Below the pieces are notes generated by a model that searched no databases, was not told the origin of the DNA, and saw nothing but the letters and a program-made list of their open reading frames with translations. A stretch of DNA of 21,111 nt, from NCBI GenBank assembly GCA_934330725.1, contig CAKRGM010000042.1, forward strand, positions 1 to 21,111, in the 5' to 3' direction. This DNA is from an uncultured Lachnospiraceae bacterium. Lineage in GTDB: Bacteria > Bacillota > Clostridia > Lachnospirales > Lachnospiraceae. Positions 7,599-14,688 of this stretch are shown piece after piece. Made by a program: the position numbers and the translations under genes. The first letter of the stretch is position 1, and each line of letters begins with the position of its first letter.

Positions 7599-8705
7599 TT
7601 AATTATTGACAGCGGCTTTTTCTTTAAATAATTTACCTGCTTTATTCTGATCTTTCATACACTGAATGAATTTATCAATGGTAACATCCCCGGGTCTAAA
7701 CTGCCACTCCGTACTTGTTGCAGCCTTATCTGCCATCGCAGCAAATTCATCTTCAGTAATATCAATATCATCAAAACAGATTGGAAGCCCTAATTCATAA
7801 TTAAACTTCATGATATTATCACGCATTTCTATCTGGTTATCATATGTAAGAAGGCACAGAACTCCCAATGACACTATCTCCCCATGTAAATGCTTATGGC
7901 CATTCTTTGTAACTGTAGAACCATAATAAACACAATGAGCCAGAGAAGAATTATAATAGTAATCAGGCATCTTTGATGTCATATTTGACACAAGACCTGT
8001 TGAAACAATAATATCAAGAACGACCTGTTCCAAAGCTTCACTTGACTTTTTCTGTCTGCATGCTTTTAAAGCATCTGCGCCACATGTAAGTAAAGGTTTT
8101 GTACATATTTTACTTAGCTGCACACCCATGAGCGGTGTATGTGAAAGTTCATCATTCTTACTTGAAAAAACTGCTTCGCATTCTTTTGAAAGAGCATCTC
8201 CAATTCCTGCCCATAACAATTCATATGGAGAATCTGCAATGATTGCTGAATTAATAAAAGTATGCTCTGCTACCTTCGGATAATAATATTCACGAAAACT
8301 GCCATCCGGATTATAAATAACACAGATAGCTGTTACAGATGCACAGTTACTTCCGACTGTAGGAAATGTAAATAATGGTTTATCCATTTCATTGGCAACA
8401 TATTTACACGTATCGCATGCTCTTCCGCCACCCACGCCGAAAATAATATCTGCCTTTTTAACAGTTTCATTGGCAATAAGCGCATCTCCATTCTCATACG
8501 TAGAATCGCCGCCATACCATATAAAATCAAGGATTTCCATATCAGAGCCTTTAAGTCCGTCCATCAGGGCTTCCTTTGATTTAGCCATTGCAGTCTTTCC
8601 TCCGATTACAACAACCTTCTTTCCATAATGCCTTGCAAAATGTGCAATTTCCTTATAACAGTCCGCGCCAATTGAATAACTTGGTAAACATACATTGTAA
8701 CTCAT
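7599..8705 (-). CDS. Iron-containing alcohol dehydrogenase family protein (glycerol dehydrogenase-like)
   Basis: The protein of 368 residues has the GldA-type fold. The N-terminal nucleotide-binding half carries KKVVVIGGKTA and IIFGVGGGRACDTCKYVA, with the GGG-x-x-x-D loop for NAD(P). The C-terminal metal-binding half shows the expected ligands: Asp in GIGDALSKE, His in SLAHCVYYG and His in HLHGEIVSLG. It probably oxidises or reduces a small polyol or hydroxyketone; the real substrate cannot be read from sequence. I start it at the ATG at 8705, because AGAAGGAGA lies nine bases upstream. The open frame continues nine codons further, to 8732, but that start has no ribosome site. It lies about 90 bases after the prolyl-tRNA editing gene and may be cotranscribed with it. 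Confidence 0.85.
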   Translation of the reverse strand: MSYNVCLPSYSIGADCYKEIAHFARHYGKKVVVIGGKTAMAKSKEALMDGLKGSDMEILDFIWYGGDSTYENGDALIANETVKKADIIFGVGGGRACDTCKYVANEMDKPLFTFPTVGSNCASVTAICVIYNPDGSFREYYYPKVAEHTFINSAIIADSPYELLWAGIGDALSKECEAVFSSKNDELSHTPLMGVQLSKICTKPLLTCGADALKACRQKKSSEALEQVVLDIIVSTGLVSNMTSKMPDYYYNSSLAHCVYYGSTVTKNGHKHLHGEIVSLGVLCLLTYDNQIEMRDNIMKFNYELGLPICFDDIDITEDEFAAMADKAATSTEWQFRPGDVTIDKFIQCMKDQNKAGKLFKEKAAVNN

Positions 8706-8796
8706 TTTTCTTATTCTCCTTCTGATTTTCATATTAGTCTAAACAATTGTAAAACTTTGTATTCTGCAATTATCTATTTATAATTTATATTAAACT

Positions 8797-9351
8797 CTAT
8801 TGTACAGGCGGTTCACGGTTAAGACTCACAATCGTCATATCATGATGCATTGCCTTGAGAACCGGACCAAATACATCAGACGTCTTAAGCCTGATACTTG
8901 ATGTGTTCACACAAGGATGGCATCCAAGCCACTCACCATTTAAAACTTCCTCATCAACTAAAAGTCTTACTGCGTTATTTGTATCATTCATAAGCCCCAT
9001 GATACTTACCGCTCCCGGCGTTATATCAAGATATTTTTCCATGTCATCAGAACTGGCAAAAGAAAGACGCGCGCTGCCAATCTGATGTGAAAGTTCCTTT
9101 GTCTTAAATGACTTATCACCAGGAAGCATCAAAAGATAAAACGCAGTCTTCTGCCTGTTGCATAGAAAAAGGTTCTTACATATTGTTGCTTTAAGCGTTT
9201 TTTCAATCTCGCTGCACACTTCCATATCAAATGCCGGTTCGTGATCAATCCGCTGATAAAATATTCCTAATTTATCCAGCAAATCATAAACCCTTATTTC
9301 CTTATCCAGCCGTCCCTTAATATCATCCGGTCTTTTATCCTGTAATTCCAT
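8797..9351 (-). CDS. Prolyl-tRNA editing protein (ProX/PrdX, YbaK fold)
   Basis: The protein of 184 residues belongs to the freestanding prolyl-tRNA editing family (PrdX/ProXp-ala), whose members remove alanine from mischarged tRNA(Pro). Family signs are the helix RVYDLLDKLGIFYQRIDHEP with CSEIEKTL, the CKNLFLCN strand, the GDKSFKTKELS block, the LDITPGAVSIMGL segment and GCHPCVNTSSIRL near the C-terminus. I choose the ATG at 9351 because GAGG lies six bases upstream; the ATG four codons earlier has no site. A ruined double copy of the structured repeat lies directly upstream. PrdX homologues also occur in proline-reductase gene clusters of clostridia, but no such cluster is present here. Confidence 0.85.
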   Translation of the reverse strand: MELQDKRPDDIKGRLDKEIRVYDLLDKLGIFYQRIDHEPAFDMEVCSEIEKTLKATICKNLFLCNRQKTAFYLLMLPGDKSFKTKELSHQIGSARLSFASSDDMEKYLDITPGAVSIMGLMNDTNNAVRLLVDEEVLNGEWLGCHPCVNTSSIRLKTSDVFGPVLKAMHHDMTIVSLNREPPVQ

Positions 9352-9368
9352 ATTAATCCTCATTTCTA

Positions 9369-9500
9369 CAGCAGCCTTGTTGCAAAAAGGCGATGAGACA
9401 TTCGAACAGGCAATTTCTCATCTGCCATCATGAGCTATTTGTTTTATTCATAAACAAGTAGCGTGCGAAAAATTTATTGCATAGCATAATTTTTTACACT
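9369..9500 (-). repeat. Diverged copy of the structured leader repeat, upstream of the prolyl-tRNA editing gene
   Basis: Read on the minus strand, this stretch has the same order of parts as the copy at 14524-14668. First is a 38-base inverted repeat (9463-9500) with GTGYRAAAAAT-like arms. A second hairpin has arms GCTACTTGTTT / AAAACAAATAGC, then a short TCATGAT-GGCAGA linker and a GATGAGA..TCTCATC hairpin. The last hairpin is GCCTT..AAGGC. Primary sequence has drifted, but the pairing is kept, which argues for a folded RNA. It ends about 20 bases before the start codon at 9351. Confidence 0.55.
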
Positions 9501-9543
9501 AATCTTAATTTTGCAAACGTGAAGCATCTGCACAATCGCAAAC

Positions 9544-9575
9544 TGAATTTATGAATTTCTGAATTTATGAATTTC
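9544..9575. repeat. Exact tandem duplication of a 16-base unit
   Basis: CTGAATTTATGAATTT occurs twice in succession without a mismatch. The unit resembles the small CTGAAT..ATTCAG hairpin of the neighbouring repeat element, so it looks like an expansion of that stem by slippage. Confidence 0.85.
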
Positions 9576-9682
9576 AGGGTTTCAGTGCTTCAGATTCAGT
9601 TCTGCGACCATGGCTGCTTTGTGACACCTGCAATACAAATAACCGTGTGAAAAAGCGGCGCAAATAATAATCTGCGTCCGCC
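9576..9682 (-). repeat. Structured leader repeat, copy A (partial)
   Basis: The 58 bases at 9592-9649 match the copies at 14577-14634 and 17632-17689 with about six differences and no gaps. The copy keeps the central hairpin (GGTTATTTGT / ACAAAGCAGCC on the minus strand), in weakened form, and has a different outer hairpin (GCGGCGCA / TGCGTCCGC, 9656-9682). The 3' part found in the other two copies is replaced by a tandem duplication. A possible -10 box (TATAAT, 9693-9698, minus strand) lies just upstream. Bases 9683-9787, between the repeat and the phosphatase gene, show nothing else. Confidence 0.8.
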
Positions 9683-9787
9683 ATAAATTTTATTATATAA
9701 TTTTATACATTTTGAAATCCTTTTGCAACCCTCTGGCACAACTTCGTAAGATTACATAGTATTATCAGCTGAATTATATATATTTAA

Positions 9788-10270
9788 TCAAATCCTGCCT
9801 TCTTTTCTTAAGAAATCTAAAAATGCAGCACAACCTGTAACAATATCACGATAAGTTTCATCAAATGCATGTGAATACCATGGATCCGAAATACTATCCG
9901 GTCTGCCGGCATACTCCAGTAACAACCTAATCTTATCGCCTCTTAAATGGCCTGTCATACGCTCCATATTCTTAATGTTCATGGAATCCATCCCGATAAG
10001 ATAATCATAATAATCATAGTCAGATGCCTTAAGCTGAACGGCTCTCTTACCATCACAACTAATTCCGTGCTTTGCTAATTCTTCTCTTGCTGGTGGATAA
10101 ACCGGATTACCAACACCATTCCATATTTCTTCTGTGCTCGTGGCAGCAGAGGCAATTTCAAACTGATCTGAAACACCACGCTTCTTGACCATATCTTTTA
10201 GTATAAATTCCGCCATTGGTGAACGGCAGATATTGCCGTGGCAAACAAATAAAATCTTGATTTTTCTCAT
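9788..10270 (-). CDS. Low-molecular-weight protein tyrosine phosphatase
   Basis: The 160-residue protein has the full signature of the family. The catalytic loop CHGNICRS (C-x5-R-S) is at residues 10-17, the adjoining helix is PMAEFILKDM, and the general acid lies in the DPWYSHAF motif near residue 130. It would remove phosphate from tyrosine residues or small arsenate/phosphate esters in the cytoplasm. In Firmicutes such enzymes act on tyrosine-phosphorylated proteins, but no kinase is nearby to name a partner. The ribosome site is weak (GGA three bases before the ATG). It stands alone, about 230 bases beyond the integrase gene, and marks the chromosome side of the mobile-element scar. Confidence 0.93.
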   Translation of the reverse strand: MRKIKILFVCHGNICRSPMAEFILKDMVKKRGVSDQFEIASAATSTEEIWNGVGNPVYPPAREELAKHGISCDGKRAVQLKASDYDYYDYLIGMDSMNIKNMERMTGHLRGDKIRLLLEYAGRPDSISDPWYSHAFDETYRDIVTGCAAFLDFLRKEGRI

Positions 10271-10286
10271 ATTTCCAGTATTTTCG

Positions 10287-10304
10287 GGCTTTTCAAGCCT
10301 TTTT
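10287..10304 (+). terminator. Orphan plus-strand hairpin with T-run
   Basis: GGCTT-TTC-AAGCC followed by TTTTT reads as a small intrinsic terminator on the plus strand. On the minus strand no T-run follows. There is no plus-strand gene to its left, so it may be a remnant of the mobile element's end or a block against transcription into the integrase region. Confidence 0.4.
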
Positions 10305-10331
10305 ACCTTTCTTCATTTTTCACTTATTCTG

Positions 10332-10409
10332 GCATATTTGGGCATATCTTTGCATATTTTTGTCATCAATTTTGGTAAAAACTTTGGTAAATTTCAAGTC
10401 TGTACCAAA
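10332..10409. repeat. Phased short repeats beside the integrase gene (possible Int or Xis binding sites)
   Basis: GCATAT occurs three times at 10332, 10342 and 10352, an exact 10-base spacing that puts the copies on one face of the helix. TTTGGTAAA then occurs at 10371 and 10383, and its inverse TACCAAA at 10403. Tn916-type integrases bind short direct repeats near element ends, so this non-coding 230-base stretch next to the 3' end of int is a candidate attachment-end region. The exact att core cannot be placed. Confidence 0.5.
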
Positions 10410-10502
10410 GGCAAATCTGCCATTGGGAATCGACAGGTAAGAAATTGGGGATTAAGATATATACTGGCATTTAGCCATTTTTCTCTCATTTTCATCAGGT
10501 CA

Positions 10503-11702
10503 TTATGAATTAATTGCTTTTTGAAAATCTTCCTGTGCATCCTGAAATTTAACATGAGTATAGGTATTCATCGTAACACTGATATCCGAGTGTCCCATAA
10601 TATACTGAAGCATCTTCGGATTCATTCCCGACTTAGCCATATTAGAACAAAACGTATGACGACACACATGCGGTGTGATTGGCGGCATCTGAACCTTATA
10701 TATGCTATTGTACTTTTCCCGAATATGCTGGAAATACTTTTCCCAATGTAATGCCACCATAGGCATATCATTCTTATCAAGGAATAAAAATCCTGTCATT
10801 CCATCAACCATCGGTTCAACTTTGGGATTACCCCTGTCCTTAAGTATTCTCTTGAAACAAGCCATCACCTCACTAGACATTGGAACATATCTCTCGCCAC
10901 TTTCTGTCTTAGGCTTTTCAATGATATACTGCATCTGACTTGTTCTCTGTAATTGATGATTTACCCGTATTCTTTTGTTTTTAAAATCCAAATCTGATTT
11001 TGTAAGTCCACAGAACTCTGATATACGAAGTCCTGTGTTAAAGAGGATAAATATTGCATCATAGTACTTGCAAAAATGCGCATCTTCTTTTATAAATCGT
11101 AGAAATTCCCTCTCCTGCTTTCTTGTGACAGCTTCTCTTCTCACACTATCATTCACAATCACATTGACTAATTCAAAGCCAAATGGATTTTTGCGAATCA
11201 AATCATCTTCTTCTGCCATCTGAAATGCCGGTCTTAATACTCCCCGGATAGTATGAATTGAACTATAACCTTTTCCATCTACCCTCTGAAGCTTGATCAA
11301 CCATGCTTTTGCATCCGATAATTTCACTTTATCGATTCTTTTTTTGCCAAAATCATCTTTTTTCAGCAGATTAATTACCGTCTTATAACCAGCATAAGTA
11401 CTCTGCCTGACCCCTATTTTAAGACTTACATATTTCTCCACTAATTCAAGAACTGTAAACCATCCACCTCCTAGAACAAGTCCACTAAACATATCCTGTT
11501 CCAGCTGTTTTTCCTTTTCTCTTAAAGAAAGCTCCATTTTCTTTCCTTTAGGTATAGGATCATTATGGTCCAAACGCCAACTATATAAATTTCCTTCATT
11601 TCCATGAATATCTACATATCTAAAACGATAACGTCCATCTGCTCTCTGGTACTCTCCTTCGTGAAGAATTCTATTGCGATTATCTCGTCTTTTCTCACTC
11701 AT
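10503..11702 (-). CDS. int: Tn916-type tyrosine integrase
   Basis: The protein of 399 residues matches the Tn916 integrase pattern from end to end. The N-terminal arm-binding domain starts MSEKRRDNRNRIL and contains YSWRL and the SLREKEKQLEQD segment. A core-binding SAM-like domain follows, then the catalytic domain with Arg in GLRISEFCGL, His-x-x-Arg in TPHVCRHTFCSNMA, His in MGHSDISVT and the nucleophile Tyr in NTYTHV. It would cut and join DNA at element ends. I start it at 11702, where AAGGAGA lies seven bases upstream; the frame stays open 12 codons further. An excisionase gene lies 80 bases upstream, as in Tn916 relatives. All key residues are intact, so it may still be active, although no conjugation genes remain nearby. 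Confidence 0.93.
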   Translation of the reverse strand: MSEKRRDNRNRILHEGEYQRADGRYRFRYVDIHGNEGNLYSWRLDHNDPIPKGKKMELSLREKEKQLEQDMFSGLVLGGGWFTVLELVEKYVSLKIGVRQSTYAGYKTVINLLKKDDFGKKRIDKVKLSDAKAWLIKLQRVDGKGYSSIHTIRGVLRPAFQMAEEDDLIRKNPFGFELVNVIVNDSVRREAVTRKQEREFLRFIKEDAHFCKYYDAIFILFNTGLRISEFCGLTKSDLDFKNKRIRVNHQLQRTSQMQYIIEKPKTESGERYVPMSSEVMACFKRILKDRGNPKVEPMVDGMTGFLFLDKNDMPMVALHWEKYFQHIREKYNSIYKVQMPPITPHVCRHTFCSNMAKSGMNPKMLQYIMGHSDISVTMNTYTHVKFQDAQEDFQKAINS

Positions 11703-11742
11703 AGCTTTGTCTCCTTTCAAAAAAGAGAGCCCTAGCATGGTT

Positions 11743-11764
11743 ATTGTACCACATTTGTGCCCCC
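11743..11764 (-). promoter_or_regulatory. Possible extended -10 promoter for the integrase gene
   Basis: TGTGGTACAAT on the minus strand gives a TACAAT -10 box (11743-11748) with an upstream TGG. It sits between the xis and int genes, about 40 bases before the int start. No good -35 box is seen, only a G-rich run. This would let int be made separately from xis. Confidence 0.4.
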
Positions 11765-11783
11765 TTTTCTACTACTTTACAGA

Positions 11784-12011
11784 TTAAATTGCAGTTGACT
11801 CTGCCAGAAATTGCTCAAATTGCTCTTTCTTAAATAAAACTTTGTTTCCTACTAACAGATAAAACTCCCCATTTGGATGGATATCTACAATTTGTCTAAG
11901 CCTCTTTTCACCAATGTGATAAAACTGTGCCGCTTCAGTTACAGAAAGCAAATATCGCTTCCATATAGGAATATCTATACTCTGATTCTCTAATTCATTT
12001 TCATCATCCAT
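11784..12011 (-). CDS. xis: Tn916-type excisionase
   Basis: The small protein (75 residues from the ATG at 12011) follows the Tn916 Xis pattern: DIPIWKRYLLSVTEAAQFYHIGEKRL (split: IPIWKRYLLSVTEA, then FYHIGEKRLRQIV), with a final FKKEQFEQFL helix. These proteins bind element ends through a winged helix-turn-helix and steer the integrase toward excision. GGAG lies six bases before the chosen ATG. A TTG start four codons earlier is less likely. It lies just upstream of int in the usual order, and its start overlaps the end of a short open frame. Confidence 0.88.
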   Translation of the reverse strand: MDDENELENQSIDIPIWKRYLLSVTEAAQFYHIGEKRLRQIVDIHPNGEFYLLVGNKVLFKKEQFEQFLAESTAI

Positions 12012-12144
12012 CATATTCTCCAATCTGCAGCTGTCTGACTAACATCGCATCAACCTTTTTTATTGCATCTGTGCTGACAATCACCCCGGCAGTCTGTATT
12101 ATCTGTTCCTCATTTATTGTGACCAGCTGCTCCGGCAAAAACAT
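12004..12144 (-). CDS. Short hypothetical open frame overlapping xis
   Basis: A 46-codon frame (MFLPEQLVTINEEQIIQ...LQIGEYDG) ends eight bases inside the xis start region. It overlaps the last 31 bases of the integrase remnant in another frame. Its residue content looks natural (QLVTINEEQIIQTAG, then DAIKKVDAMLVRQL), but I know no family for it and the ribosome site is poor. It may be the 3' end of a lost element gene that was joined to the integrase fragment by recombination. Confidence 0.35.
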   Translation of the reverse strand: MFLPEQLVTINEEQIIQTAGVIVSTDAIKKVDAMLVRQLQIGEYDG

Positions 12145-12284
12145 TGTTGTATCTTCTGAAGTTCCTTTTCTGCATCCTCAAGTCCTACATGGGTATACAC
12201 ATTGAGCGTCACAGCTATATCCGAATGTCCCATCAAATACTGCAGTGTTTTAGGATTCATGCCAGACTTTGCCATATTGGAACA
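12114..12284 (-). pseudogene. 3' fragment of a second Tn916-type integrase
   Basis: The frame encodes CSNMAKSGMNPKTLQYLMGH followed by SDIAVTLNVYTHVGLEDAEKELQ. This is very close to the last 50 residues of the complete integrase (MNPKMLQYIMGHSDISVTMNTYTHV) and includes the catalytic His and Tyr. All upstream homology stops abruptly at about 12284, in the middle of the conserved block. The rest of the frame upstream (12285-12326) is unrelated. The tail after ELQKIQ also differs from the intact gene. The gene copy has therefore lost at least 85% of its length. Confidence 0.85.
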
Positions 12285-12373
12285 ATACAACAAAATAATT
12301 ATACTACGTACTACGGCGCATAACATAATTCATAAAAAGCAAATGAACACCACTCTGACAATTTGTGAACATA

Positions 12374-14173
12374 TTAGTGCTCTTCTAATGTAACTTCATT
12401 TGCCGGAGTTATAAATTGTTTCAAATATTTCTGCATATTTTTATTATACGCATAAACATAACACCCCTTTATACCACGAGCTAAAATAGTAGTATATGTA
12501 TTAATAATTAGTTCTTTTAAAGTTTCCTCATCTGTTGCAGCTTTTACTTTTGAATCCTTATACTCATCTAAATTAATTACAATTGAATTACTTTTGAAGT
12601 CATAGTCAATCTCTTTACCAAATATAACACCAACGTAATTCATGTCATATCCCTGAGTAGTATGGATACATCCAATTGTGCAATGCGAATCCTGTCTGGT
12701 AACCCATGATTCATTGGTCAAATTCCAAATATACTTGTGATTTTCAATCAGAATATCATATTCGCCATTTTGAACAAGCAAATCATAACATGCCATATCA
12801 TCTTTAGGCTTCTTATTTTGTTTTGTTTTCCATTCCCAAGAGAAACCAGCAACTGTTTTACACAAACCCATTTCATCATCTTTTTTACGTACAGTTTCCA
12901 CAAGCAGATTAACGTCATCAAAAATCAGGAAATCATAGTTCTCCATATTTTCGCGTTTTTTTCGTCTACATGCCATTACATCCTTAATATACTTAAGATA
13001 AGTATCGCCACCCTCACATCTCATCTGAGTCTCAAGAATATGTTCATTGATTACATAATCATACTTTTTTAAAGTGCTTTCATATTCCTCATGTGATATA
13101 TCTGATGACTTTACGCTCTGAGTTTTATCATAAAAAAGAACAATGTGTCTTGCTGATTTTAATATCCACTCAAGCTGATTCGTTTCAGCTGGTTCTAAAT
13201 TCAATTTTCTACTTACATCATCAAAAGATTTATATCCCGTAAGATTTTTACGTTTTGACAATCTGTGTGATTCATCCACGAAAAGTATATCGTAGTCTTC
13301 TTTAATTACGTCTGTTGGTCCTATAACCATTTCACTCACAAGTCCATTTCCGCACTCTTTAAACACTTTTTTGACAGTTCCTCTAATTCCTGGCATAGGA
13401 AATACAAATCCTATTTTAAAAGGCTTTCCACCTCTTTGTATTTGTATATATTTTTTTAGCCTTAACAAAGTATTCCGCTTGCTTTCATCAATATCATCTT
13501 CAAACACCTCTGCCTTTACATCCAGCAAGCTATCATCTATGTTAACAGCATTCACTAATGAATTAATTATACTGATTGCCAAAACAGTCTTTCCTGTACC
13601 CGCGCAACCATGAACAAGACTAACGCCCCTGTTACCATCTGCAAAACTGTCTATAATTTCATTAATCACATTAATACTTACTTCATTCTGTTCTCCTGTT
13701 AGCGCATTATACGGAGAAAACTTGAATATATTTTTATTTTCAATTATTTCAAGAGAATTTTTCGCAAGTTTCTTATCAAGCATTTCCTGCCATAGAACAT
13801 TGAACTGATTTCGATAAAACTTTCTCTGATAATAATCATGTATTGCCTGCTGACCTTTGTTTTTGTTCAGTATATTTTTGAATCTGCCATCAACCGAACA
13901 ATACTTTATCAAACGCTGCTCATAATCTAAAATAACTGATTTATTAAAACGTCCATCAAAAACAATCTCTATAACTTTCAAATTCTTCTTTTCTTCGTTT
14001 TGCAAATGCTGACTCATTCGAGTAGCTGCACTTGTAGTTTCACCTATGTAGAGATTGTTATCATCGTGAATAAGATAGACTACAGGCCAATTTGTTCCCT
14101 TTGTTGTATCTTTTAGTTTTTGCAATCCGCATTCATTAAATTCGAACTCTTGAATTTCATTCATAACTGGCAT
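12374..14173 (-). CDS. GIY-YIG domain fused to a DUF2075 superfamily 1-type helicase/ATPase
   Basis: The protein of 599 residues has two parts. Near residues 28-100 is a GIY-YIG nuclease-like domain (PVVYLIHDDNNLYIGET, then RMSQHL). The rest is a DUF2075 P-loop ATPase with Walker A GCAGTGKT at about 189-196, Walker B ILFVDESHRL, a downstream THILETQMRCEG-like block (ILETQMRCEG) and the motif TTQGYDMNYVGVIFG typical of superfamily 1 helicases. DUF2075 proteins are often found in mobile or defence regions, and some are Schlafen-like in their ATPase. I start at 14173, with GAGG seven bases upstream. A TAATGATG overlap with the MazG-like gene also offers a coupled start at 14191. The gene therefore forms a cassette with the pyrophosphohydrolase. 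A role in nucleic-acid processing or phage defence is inference. Confidence 0.85.
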   Translation of the reverse strand: MPVMNEIQEFEFNECGLQKLKDTTKGTNWPVVYLIHDDNNLYIGETTSAATRMSQHLQNEEKKNLKVIEIVFDGRFNKSVILDYEQRLIKYCSVDGRFKNILNKNKGQQAIHDYYQRKFYRNQFNVLWQEMLDKKLAKNSLEIIENKNIFKFSPYNALTGEQNEVSINVINEIIDSFADGNRGVSLVHGCAGTGKTVLAISIINSLVNAVNIDDSLLDVKAEVFEDDIDESKRNTLLRLKKYIQIQRGGKPFKIGFVFPMPGIRGTVKKVFKECGNGLVSEMVIGPTDVIKEDYDILFVDESHRLSKRKNLTGYKSFDDVSRKLNLEPAETNQLEWILKSARHIVLFYDKTQSVKSSDISHEEYESTLKKYDYVINEHILETQMRCEGGDTYLKYIKDVMACRRKKRENMENYDFLIFDDVNLLVETVRKKDDEMGLCKTVAGFSWEWKTKQNKKPKDDMACYDLLVQNGEYDILIENHKYIWNLTNESWVTRQDSHCTIGCIHTTQGYDMNYVGVIFGKEIDYDFKSNSIVINLDEYKDSKVKAATDEETLKELIINTYTTILARGIKGCYVYAYNKNMQKYLKQFITPANEVTLEEH

Positions 14174-14190
14174 AACAGCACCTCGCATCA

Positions 14191-14523
14191 TTACAATTTA
14201 TCATACTTGTCACTTTTACCTTTTGCCTTCTCGACTGGATATTTTTCATTATTTTTCTTAATTTTCTCTTGAACTATTTCATCAAGATCTAATCCACATG
14301 TGTCAGCCATTAATACACAATAATTTACAACATCTGCAAGTTCTTCTTTTATCTTTTCAATTTTATTATCCGATGAAATATCTGCACCACTCCATTGAAA
14401 TACTTCTAGCAACTCCGACGCTTCCAAAGAAATTGAAATTGCCAAATCCTTCGGATTATGGAATTGTTTCCATTCTCTGTCATCTCTGAATTTAAGAATT
14501 TGATTAATTGTTACCTGTGTCAT
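14191..14523 (-). CDS. MazG-like nucleotide pyrophosphohydrolase
   Basis: The protein of 110 residues is a single all-alpha MazG domain of the short dCTPase/RS21-C6-like kind. It has the metal-binding pairs E34-x-x-E37 (in SLEASELLEVFQW) and E61-x-x-D64 (in EELADVVNY), which bind magnesium. It would hydrolyse (d)NTPs to monophosphates and pyrophosphate. The start at 14523 is set by GGAG six bases upstream. The frame stays open for 33 codons further into the repeat element, but those codons repeat in the same form before the unrelated PNPOx gene and are therefore leader sequence. Its stop overlaps the possible start of the helicase gene. Nucleotide-pool control tied to a helicase would fit a defence cassette. 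Confidence 0.88.
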   Translation of the reverse strand: MTQVTINQILKFRDDREWKQFHNPKDLAISISLEASELLEVFQWSGADISSDNKIEKIKEELADVVNYCVLMADTCGLDLDEIVQEKIKKNNEKYPVEKAKGKSDKYDKL

Positions 14524-14668
14524 AATAATCTCCATTCCGCAGATGCTTTGCGTCAAAGGAATCGGGCGCTGAATTTCAGATTCAGCTCTGCGATCATGGC
14601 TACTTTGTGGCACCTGCAACACAAATAGCCGTGTGAAAAAGTCATCGCATCAGCATGATTTTTCGCAC
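14524..14668 (-). repeat. Structured leader repeat, copy B (most complete)
   Basis: Reading the minus strand from 14668, an outer hairpin of 38 bases (14631-14668) has arms GTGCGAAAAATCATGC and GCGATGACTTTTTCACAC. Next comes GGCTATTTGTG / CACAAAGTAGCC with one bulge, then GCTGAAT-CTGAA-ATTCAGC, then CGCA..TGCG. Last is GCGGAATGGAGATTATTATG, which holds the ribosome site and start codon of the MazG-like gene. The last part is nearly identical before the PNPOx gene. The element seems to carry the translation start of whatever gene follows. Confidence 0.85.
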
Positions 14669-14688
14669 TATTCTCCATCCTTCCAATT

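Noticed and set aside
9352..9787. CRISPR array in the repeat-rich intergenic region
   Set aside because: Repeats here are two head-to-tail folded units and one 16-base tandem duplication, without regular unique spacers or cas genes.
14524..14622. N-terminal extension of the MazG-like frame
   Set aside because: The extra 33 codons come from the repeat element, begin with GTG without a ribosome site, and have a counterpart before the unrelated PNPOx gene. The GGAG-linked ATG at 14523 is the natural start.
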